Assembly: GCA_022702545.1 (NCBI GenBank)
Contig: JAHRBC010000001.1
Coordinates: 1,798,001 to 1,862,000 of the forward strand
From: Phycomyces nitens
Taxonomy: Eukaryota; Mucoromycota; Mucoromycetes; Mucorales; Phycomycetaceae
Direction of reading: 5' to 3'
Length of the DNA stretch: 64,000 bases
This document shows positions 56,035 through 64,000 of this stretch, one piece after another. Each line of letters starts with the position of its first letter. Positions within the stretch are counted from its first letter, which is position 1. The notes beneath the pieces are model-generated. The model had not been told where the DNA came from and ran no database searches. It saw only the letters and a program-made list of their open reading frames with translations. The position numbers were made by a program, and so were the translations under genes.

Positions 56035-57393
56035 CTAGAATGTACTTGTTTGCAGAACTTTGGCATAGTTTTCAGAATTACGCTTGAGGATATCCAAAAT
56101 GGGGCCAAGCAATCGACTGAAGCCTCGTTTGCCAAGAGTGGCACATCGGAGCCGCCCTTGGGCAATTACCGTAGCAGCACGTGGAATGTCATGCAATAGA
56201 GCAAGTTCTGAAATGACGAGTTTAGAGTGTGAGCAATGGTGGATAACACAAGATCAGACCACAATTAATCATTTACCTCCAAAATAGGCTCCTTTTGTCA
56301 GGCAATTGACCTCTTTCTGTATGCCGTCCACGTCGGTTTGGTAAACCAGTGCATCTCCTGACTCGATCAAATAGAAATTGTCTCCGAAACCATTTTGCTG
56401 GACCACTGTCTCGCCCTCTTCAAAACACACATACTCCAAGGCGTCCGCTACCTTGAATCGCTCGCAGGCATCTAGAGAGGCAAGAATAGGAACTTCGGCC
56501 AAGAATGATTCGTACATCTGGCGCCTATGTGAGGCATGCTCGACCACAATGCGGTGAAACGTGAGACGGTCCAAGGCCCAAAGTATTCCAGAAGCAACAG
56601 ATACAATGGTCGCTGCACGAGGGCTGTCGTACATCAGGGCTAGTTCACCGAAACTTCCCCCGGGACCATAGGTTGTGACCTTTTGCTGATCCGAATTAAT
56701 ATAACAGTCTAGCTGGCCAGAACTAACGATATAAAAGTAATCGCCAATTGCACCCTGTTGAATCACAACTTCGTTGGGATACACTTGCTTCTCTGACATG
56801 GCATTGATGATGTCTAGGTGTTGGTTTTCATCTAGGTTGCGAAAGAGAAAATTGTTTCTAATCGCAGCCTGGATCTGCTCTTTTTGAGAACTGGTCTTGG
56901 GAATTATTGTCTGGATATAGTCCTTGTCTCGGGCCAAGGGTGCCATGGACTCGGCACTAACAGACGTTCGTCGGCCTCGGTTAGAGACCGGGGCAGTAAA
57001 TTGGATCATTTCGTCTTCAAAGGTATCTTCGTCTTCAAAAACATCATCTTCATCGCTGCTATAGGCTTCTAAAGGGTCTTGTACTAAACCAGGGGTGAGA
57101 CTTGGTAAAGATTCGGTTGGGTGTGAAGTAACTTTGATGGCAGGGAGTGCATGAGGATGTTCAGCTAAATATACATTTAGTTTAAAGGAGCTAGCCAAGA
57201 TGTCTTTTAATGGCCTACATGTCTCTGTGGTATATCCTCTCCAGAATGACCGCTGGCTAGATAGCCTAGACTGGAAAAAATTGGTGCAAAACTGAAGAAC
57301 ATCGTCTGGCTTCTGGATGTAGAAATCTTGGGTGAGATCTTGAATGAGATCTGAAAACTCTTGGTCAATTGATGTATTTGAGATGAACTCCAT
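56035..57393 (-). CDS. PKAR: cAMP-dependent protein kinase regulatory subunit
   Basis: Binds and inhibits the PKA catalytic subunit until cAMP arrives. Two exons, 57393-56277 and 56207-56035, encode 429 residues. The N-terminus has the dimerisation/docking helix pair ([20 protein letters not shown]) and an acidic linker ([17 protein letters not shown]). The inhibitor site GRRTSVSAE has a phosphorylatable Ser, as in fungal type II-like subunits. Two cyclic-nucleotide domains follow: the A site with [19 protein letters not shown] and the B site with [19 protein letters not shown], completed only after the intron is removed. Both have the Glu and Arg that hold cAMP. It shares a 184-bp divergent promoter with KAP123. 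Confidence 0.95.
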
Positions 57394-57577
57394 TTTGAAA
57401 GTAAAAGAGAAAGAGGAGGCTATAAAAGATAAAGTAAAATGCGGGTTGCATGAGATTATAAACACTATTCAAGGCTTGTATTACCTGCCACGTTGTGCGC
57501 TCTTTGGAAATTGCTTTGAGTAAAAATTTTTTTTGAGTTGCAAGCATCCTCTCTTTTACTTCTTTTGTGCAGGCAAT
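57394..57577. promoter_or_regulatory. 184-bp divergent promoter of PKAR and KAP123
   Basis: Compact bidirectional spacer between start codons. C/T-rich toward KAP123 (CTCTCTTTTACTTCTTTTG). No TATA box is obvious. Confidence 0.55.
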
Positions 57578-60500
57578 ATGGAGGTAAGACCACCATCCAT
57601 GTCACTCACGCCCCACATGTCCATATTGCGCACAGTGCAAGATATATGGCTTCTGAAAATAGAAGTGTCACTCATCTAATCTCCTTTTATAACAGCAATT
57701 CATTGCAAATCTCGATGAGCTGTTGACCAAGTTGGCTCAAGCCCAGGATTCGGAAACCATTCGTATTGTAAGGATCTCATAGCTTGTCAACCAACCCTCA
57801 ACTCACTCTTTGGTTTTCAATAGGCTACCTCTACTCTCAACACCCAATTCTATGCAACTTCCGACTGCGTTCCAGCTCTTGTTGAAATCATTGCTCGCTC
57901 GCCTCTTTTTCACGTTCGCCAGCTTGCCGCAGTAGAGCTTCGTAAGCGTATCTCAAAGTGGTGGCCTGAGATTCTTGATCAGACCAAGGCTGGTCTCCGC
58001 ACAAAGTTGCTCCAGATCTCTCTTACCGAACAACAGTAAGTGATAGGTTACTCTTTTGTCTTGTTTGTAAAGAACTCACATATGATTTCTTATTAAATAA
58101 GTGAGCTTGTGCGCCATTCAACTGCTCGCGTCATCTCCTCTATCGCACGCATTGATGTGCCTGAAAACAAGTGGCCTGACCTACTCAGCTTCTTGAATGA
58201 GTCTTGTGCAAGCCCCAACGCCTCTCACCGCGAGGTCGGTATTTACTGTCTCTACACTCTCTTTGAAGTGATCTCGGACTACTTCTTGGATCACATGACT
58301 CCTCTGTTTGATCTCTTCAAGAAGTCTATTGTTGATCCTGAAAGCAAGACTGTCAGAGTCACAACTGTCCTGTAAGCCAAATAACCCCCCCTCCCACTCC
58401 CATCCATATAATGAACACTGATAACGAATATCTCTTTAGTGTACTCGGAAAGGTTGCAGATTTCATTGACACTGAAGATAAAGAGTACATCGTATGTGGT
58501 TAGGAAATTAAAAAGTCGTATGCTATCAAATATTAACATATGTCTGCAGAAAATGTTCAAGGAAATGATCCCCGCCATGGTCAATGTTCTTGAACAATGC
58601 CTTAACGAGAGCGATGAGGAGAGTGCCAGCGAGATCTTTGAGGTCTTTGATATTCTGTTGATGTTGGTGAGTAGAATACAAGAAGGTAGAATTCACCATT
58701 TAACATTTATGTTTTCCAGGATGCTCCCCTTCTCTCCACTCATCTGGTTGACTTGATCCGCTTCTTCTTGACCGTTGGTGCCAATCGCGATTTGGAAGAT
58801 TCTCTCCGTGTTCTTGCACTCAATTTCCTTATGTGGGCTGCTGTGTAGTAAGTCGAAAATAGTTTTCTGTATTTGCCGCGATACATAACTGTTATCTCTT
58901 AAAAATAGTAAGCAGAACAAGATCAGAAGCTTAAAGATGGTTGGATTCATTGTCGAGAGTCTGATGCCTATCTGTACCGAAGAAGATCCCGAAGATGTCG
59001 ATGAGGACTCTCCTTCTCGTGTATGTAATTTATAAATACGACAGAATATACTTATTTACCTTTATAATCCCTATAGGTCTCCTGCAAGGTTCTCAATGCC
59101 CTTGCCACCAATATGCCTCCCCAGCAGGTCTTCCCAATCATCATTCCCGTCATTCTTTCTTATATGCAGAACCCCAACCCTGGTTTCAGAAAGGCTGCCA
59201 TGATGGCTTTTGCTGTTGTTATTGAAGGATGTGCTGACTTTATGAGCCCTCAGTTCAATGAGCTTCTTCCCCTTGTCTGCACTGGTCTTCAGGATCCCGA
59301 GATCATCGTCCGTCGTGCTGCCTGTATGGCACTTGGCTGTCTTGCTGAGGAGCTCCCCGCTGAGATTGCTGAACAGCACCAGATTCTCCTTCCCCTTGTC
59401 TTTAATCTCATGAGCGACACCAACCCCGAGGTTACCAAGCACGCCTGCAATGCTCTCGATGCTATTCTCGATGGCCTCGGCTCTGATGTCGTCCAGTACC
59501 TCCCCATGCTTATGGAGAAGCTCTTGTTGTTGCTTGACAATGCTTCCCAGACTGAGACCAAGGCTACTGTCATTGCTGCCATTGGAAGTGCTGCCCATGC
59601 TGCCAGTGAAGCATTCCACCCTTACTTTGGACAGGTTCTGCCCCGCATCTCCCACCTCATGTCTGCCAAGGAAGGCAGTGATGCCATGATTCTCCGTGGT
59701 GTTGCTACCGACACTGCTGCCGCTATTGCTGAAGCTGTTGGCCCCGAGATGTTCCGTCCTTACACTCAGGACTTGATGAACCTCGCTATCGAGCAACTCC
59801 AGTTGGACTCTCCTCGTCTGCGTGAGTGCTCTTATGCATTCTTCTCCATCCTTGCTCGTGTCTATGGTGAGGAGTTTGCTCCTTATCTGCCTACCGTCAT
59901 GCCCCATATCATTTCTTCTTGCCAGGCTGAGGAGAAGGAGGATAACATCCTTCAGGGTGAGATTGACCTTACAACCGGTGATGGAGATATGGATGATGAG
60001 GATGAATTGGAGGCCTTCAACTATAACTCTGCAATTGCTGATGAAAAGGAGTTTGCTGCTGATGCACTTGGTGAACTTTTCGAAAACACCAAGACTCACT
60101 TCTTGCCCTATGTTGAGACTGCTATGGAGGAGCTCACCAAGCTCTCTTTCCATATGTTTGAGGGTGTTCGCAAGGCTGTTGTTGGTAGTTTGTTTTCTTT
60201 TGTCAGAACTTTCTATATTATCTCAACTCCTGGAGAATGGGTCGCTGGTCTTCCCTTGACATACACTGTTCATGATAATGTTAAGCATATGATCTCCACT
60301 GTCATTCCTACCGTATTGTTGATGTGGAAGGACGAGCAGGATAAGATGGTAGCTGTCCAGATCTGCCAAGAGTTTGTCCAGGCTCTCAAGCTCATGGGTC
60401 CCTGTGTTGTTGCTGAAAGTAAGTAACTCTTTTTTTTGGTGGTTGGATCGTCTTGCCTAATACATTTATTCTAGCACTCGAGAACACCACTCGCAACGTA

Positions 60501-61529
60501 CTCGATATCTTTGAGAAGAGATCTCTTTGCCAACAAAACTTTGATGATGAGGACTTTGTTGATGAGGATGAGGAAGCACAGTCTGAATCTCTCCTTATTG
60601 GTGCTGCTGCTGATCTGGTTGCCAGCTTGTGTGAGACTATTGGTGAAGGTTTCTCTTCCTACTTTGATGTCTTCTTGCCTCTTATTGCAAAGTACTACGT
60701 AAGTAACTTTTATTAACCAGATTATATTTAGACCAATCTATTAATACATCTTCTTTTCTTGGCGTGTAGAAAAAGACAAAGGCTTCTACTGAGCGTTCCA
60801 TGGCCATTGGATGTCTTGGCGAGTGCATCACAGGTGTCAAGCGTGCTGTGACCCCTCACACTGAGCGTCTGTTGCAGATGTTCATCAAGGCATGCTCTGA
60901 TGAGGATCAGACCGTTAGAAGCAACGCAGCATTTGCATTGGGTGTTCTCACTATCAACACTCAGCTTGATCTTAGCTCGTAAGTCAAACTATGCTCATTT
61001 TTTAAAAGAAAACTTTGCTAACTCGTTGGTTTCGGAAATGTTAGGCAATACCCTGCCATGTTGACAGCTCTTCACCCCTTGTTCCAGAACCAATCTCTTC
61101 CCAACATTACTGACAACGCAACTGGTGCCGTTGCACGTCTCATATTGGCACACCCTGACGCTTTGCCTCTTGATCAGGTCTTGTCTGTTTTCTTGGGTGC
61201 ACTTCCCTTGAAGGCCGACTTTGCTGAGAATGAGCCTGTGTTTGAGTGCATCTTCTCACTTTTCCGCGCAAACAACTCCTTTGTAAGTCATTTATTTAGT
61301 CTATAATATATATATGATATATATGATGTCCTAACAAACTCTATTATACAAATGACCTTAGATCTTTGCCCATCTCCCTCAGATTTTGCCTTTGTTTGCA
61401 CATGTATTGGCCGATGAAGATCAATTGACTGAAGCAACTCGTGCTCAGCTTATTGAGCTTGTACGTGCGCTAAATGCTCAAAAGCCTGAGCTGAACTTGG
61501 GTTCAAGTGAATTGGGACGTTTTTTGTAA
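57578..61529 (+). CDS. KAP123: karyopherin beta Kap123/importin-4
   Basis: A nuclear import receptor for ribosomal proteins and histones, built of HEAT repeats. Exon 1 is just ATGGAG (57578-57583), exon 2 starts at 57696 (QFIANLDELLTKLAQAQDSE). Further exons start near 57825, 58102, 58440, 58552, 58720, 58909, 59077, 60475, 60770, 61045 and 61362. Conserved parts are FHVRQLAAVELRKRISKWW, HREVGIYCLYTLFEVISDYF, GFRKAAMMAFAVVIEGCADFM, IIVRRAACMALGCLAEELP and ERSMAIGCLGECITGVK, ending ELNLGSSELGRFL. An acidic insert (LTTGDGDMDDEDELEAFN) matches the family's acidic loop. Total about 1,050-1,100 residues. C/T-ended codons indicate strong expression. Confidence 0.94.
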
Positions 61530-62157
61530 AAACAAAAAAAAATGTCTATTCTTTTTTTATCCATTTTTATTTTGTGTGGCCCACTCAAAACAAAATAATT
61601 ACATCTTCTTTTTCTTTCGTAGACCATGTTCACTTTTCTCTCTCTTAAAAATATAATGCCCCAGCTTATTATACAGGGTTTTTTCATCACTATAAACATG
61701 TATACTTTTATATATTTATAATAATGTCGAAATGGTCTGTTTTATTGTTTTTTATATTCGCTGGATATTCGAAACAATTTTTTTAATAATTTAAATATTA
61801 AAATGATTTACATGTAGTCTATTGAATAGTAATATTCAAGAATAGTTGTTGTTGAATAAATAGTAAAATGAATCGATCTAATAAACATCAAAAACTGGCA
61901 AGAAGGATTTCTTTTGGCAGAGTGGACCTGTTAAATCTAGATCCAAAAAATCAGGCATCTAATTAGTAGTCTTTTAGACGTATTATCATTACCTCACAAA
62001 AGAATAACCTCTATTTCTTGAATAAAATGAAAAAAAAAATCTAGTTGGTTATGATCTATTGCAAAACTTATCCAGTCGAGACCTGGCAACTTTGCTCTTG
62101 ACAGAATCTCTGTAATATGATTGGCCAAAAATATTTCCCCAGTTGGAGAAAAATATA
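61530..62157. other. spacer between KAP123 and tRNA-Leu
   Basis: A/T-rich, containing the KAP123 3' end. No gene seen. Confidence 0.55.
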
Positions 62158-62239
62158 TGAAGACTGCGAGATTCGAACTCGCGCCACTTTCGTGAATACG
62201 ACCTGAACGTATCGCCTTAGACCGCTCGGCCAAATCTCC
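62158..62239 (-). tRNA. trnL-CAG: tRNA-Leu (anticodon CAG)
   Basis: Read on the minus strand: acceptor GGAGATT pairs with AGTCTTC (two G-U pairs). Then D-arm TGGCCGAGCGGTCTAAGGC, anticodon stem ATACG/CGTAT around loop TTCAGGT with CAG at 34-36, a long variable arm (TCACGAAAGTGGC), and T-arm GCGAG-TTCGAAT-CTCGC. The discriminator is A. The long variable arm and A73 mark it as a leucine class II tRNA. There is no intron, and CCA is not encoded. It decodes CUG as Leu. Confidence 0.95.
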
Positions 62240-63320
62240 ACTTTTGGATACTAAAAATAGATTTTGTATATATTGATATATATTATTTGCCTATTTCCGT
62301 GCTTTTTTATGCGTTTTTCGTAAAAGTTGCGTTATTTGTGACGTCAATCAAACCTTGTATTTATCTTCTGCGTATGATCCTTTTAATTTTACTGGTTTGC
62401 CCAACCAAAAAAAAAAAAAATTAATTTTACATGGTTTTTCAATTTATACCAATGTCAACATATATAGTAAAGTTTTTTATAAAGACTTTTATGTAATTAG
62501 TTAAGCTAAATATTGTATCCTATTAATATATTTTCAAAGTATTTTTTAAAAATAAAACATTTTATATAAGTTACACTTGGAGAAATATATGTATAAGAGG
62601 TGGTAAGATAAAAGTATTTTTTTTATTGGTGGGTGTGTCAAGGCCTAGCGCCTGTAGACATATATGTCACCCATGAAAACAAAAGGGAATTAGTGTTTAA
62701 CTACATTTTATTACATATTAGAAGCTATCAAAATTTTGTTTTTGCATGGATAACCTATTAGAAAGATATATTTCTTTTCATAATTTGAACGTGAAAGATC
62801 ATGTTCAAATCTTTATATTTTGTTTAATTTTTTTGAGTCTTTTTGTTAAACATACCTAATAATAGTGAGTAAAAAATTGAACAAAGTGCAGTATTTTATG
62901 GCTGGCTACTCCAAATAAAATAGATATATATTTAATGACACGTAGAAAAAATAACAAGTGAATCTTGGTTCTAATAAGAGGATTTAAAATATCTGTACAA
63001 AAGTCTGATCGCAATTCCAAAGACTGATAGTCATAAATATTATTTGACACATCCCTAAACCTTACTGAGTGCCTATCTATTGTCTCGAGAACGTATCCTC
63101 TTAGTAGTAGTTTATTGTCCCTCGTTACCACGCCTCCAATTGGAATAAGAACCATTGCTAGCTAGTAACCCGGCCATAAACACTAGATAACTCGAGCGTC
63201 CTTCCTCACAAGTAGCCTCGTAACCAGTTACTTACACTCACCCAAGTACCCTACGTGTCACTAATTCTAAAGTTCTAAAAATACTGCTTCTTAATAAGGC
63301 AACACAAATGTTCGTTACAC
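62240..63320. other. AT-rich spacer before the right-edge gene
   Basis: A minus-strand frame at 62856-63155 opens MVLIPIGGVVTRDNKLLLRG and continues with a plausible-looking 60 residues before turning into low-complexity sequence. It might be a gene fragment but matches nothing I know. No other signal. Confidence 0.4.
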
Positions 63321-63955
63321 ATGCCCATTTATTTTTGTAATTACACAAAAAAATCTTTGGTGGTGTACTACCCCCTTTTCTTTTCTTTTCTTTTCTTTAG
63401 TGTGTGTGTTTTTTTAATATGTATAAGGAATATAAAGAAGGTAAACTTAAGGCGACCCAAGTACCCAAAAAATGTGTTTGACTTAATTGAAACGTTTTAC
63501 ATATCATTAGAGATCTTTTCCACTTTTTCGAACATATCTGATCGATCTATGAAAGTAGATTGGTGCTCATTCGTTAAAAGTATGCAATCAACAATCGTCC
63601 AAAGTTATGATGGCGATCAAAGCCTCGTTGATTTTAAAAGACATTGGAAGCATGTCTACAAGTACTTTGCAAAGGAATTTGGATACATTTGCAAAAGAAA
63701 TGCAGATATTGAAGACAGTTGGCAGGAAACCATTGAAGAGAATATTAAAGTTGAAAGAACAGGATTGATACAAAGCTCCAAGTCTTCTTCGTCAAGATGT
63801 ACATCAAGTTTAAAGTATCAAAGAAAACTTGGTACAAATGATGTTCGAAATCTTAGTGATATACACAAAAATATTAAAAAAAAATGGATTTTGAAATCAG
63901 GCAGGTCTGTAGAAGATATATTATATAATGTATCCAAATCTTTCACCTACGAACA
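63321..63955 (+). CDS. lineage-specific protein, 5' part, cut by the window edge
   Basis: The frame carries VFDLIETFYISLEIFSTFSN, SMKVDWCSFVKSMQSTIVQ, KRHWKHVYKYFAKEFGYICK, a Ser-rich linker, then NIKKKWILKSGRSVEDILYN. It runs into a splice-donor-like CA|GTAAGT at 63956, so at least one more exon should follow outside the window. The L-K-S-G-R-x-V-E-D-x-L-Y segment recalls hypothetical proteins abundant in Mucorales. No function can be given. The true start is uncertain: the first 30 residues of the frame are hydrophobic and cross a T-rich tract, and an upstream intron is possible. MKVDWCSFV is an alternative start. Confidence 0.5.
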
Positions 63956-64000
63956 GTAAGTATCTATATATGATAAAATGAAAGTTCGGAATGTCGATAA

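Noticed and set aside
59071..60153. A 360-codon minus-strand frame opposite KAP123
   Set aside because: A codon-bias shadow of the highly expressed importin gene. The plus-strand frame has clear HEAT repeats.

Overview
The window is nuclear DNA of an early-diverging filamentous fungus, most likely Mucoromycota (Mucorales or a close relative). Four things point there. Protein genes are cut by many short (about 45-90 nt) GT-AG introns. The spacers are strongly AT-rich and full of homopolymers and microsatellites. Core orthologues sit beside a lineage-specific protein family of a type I associate with Mucoromycota. The mobile elements are a typical mix (MULE, DIRS-like, L1-like, PIF/Harbinger-like, Tc1-like ends, Crypton-like). 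A class II tRNA-Leu(CAG) is present, so there is no sign of CUG reassignment. Species was not determined.

Layout. 1-5.5 kb: 3' part of PIGS (GPI transamidase), convergent with a TBC1D13-type RabGAP. 5.5-8.5 kb: no recognisable gene. 8.5-10.65 kb: a multi-exon lineage-specific gene. 10.8-16.5 kb: a transposon island with a long hairpin, a broken MULE transposase, a DIRS-like gag/RT fragment, an L1-like fragment and a 0.35-kb inverted-repeat element whose left terminus is also present at the left of the island. 17-23.3 kb: mitoribosomal bS6m, CBP3, an ERGIC-53-type lectin and SIP5. 24.4-26.04 kb: a gene-free stretch bounded by Tc1-like inverted ends, stopping 48 bp before IST3. 27.5-38.2 kb: NMA111, a C2H2 factor, a METTL21-like methyltransferase, a TMEM70-like protein and a ZNF511-like protein. 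39.5-41.3 kb: PIF/Harbinger-like element with a nonsense codon in the transposase. 41.86-41.97 kb: U6 snRNA. 42.2-42.9 kb: decayed Crypton-like recombinase. 43.3-50.1 kb: MND1, NAPE-PLD/Fmp30, QCR7, an F-box protein and DIB1. 50.2-54.1 kb: an unknown protein and a membrane-anchored ubiquitin protease. 56-61.5 kb: PKA regulatory subunit and KAP123, divergent across 184 bp. 62.2 kb: tRNA-Leu. The right edge cuts into another lineage-specific gene.

The host genes are mostly housekeeping. Two serve the cytochrome bc1 complex (CBP3 assembly factor, QCR7 subunit). Three belong to splicing (IST3, DIB1, U6). Three belong to the secretory pathway (PIGS, lectin, TBC GAP). They do not form an operon-like system. 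The most unusual points are the nested transposon island, the paired Tc1-like ends at the IST3 promoter, first exons that hold little more than the start codon, two GC-AG introns, and a U6 gene with an added 3' hairpin. I did not find a clear new multi-gene system. Exon borders below were read by eye from reading frame, splice consensus and remembered family conservation.
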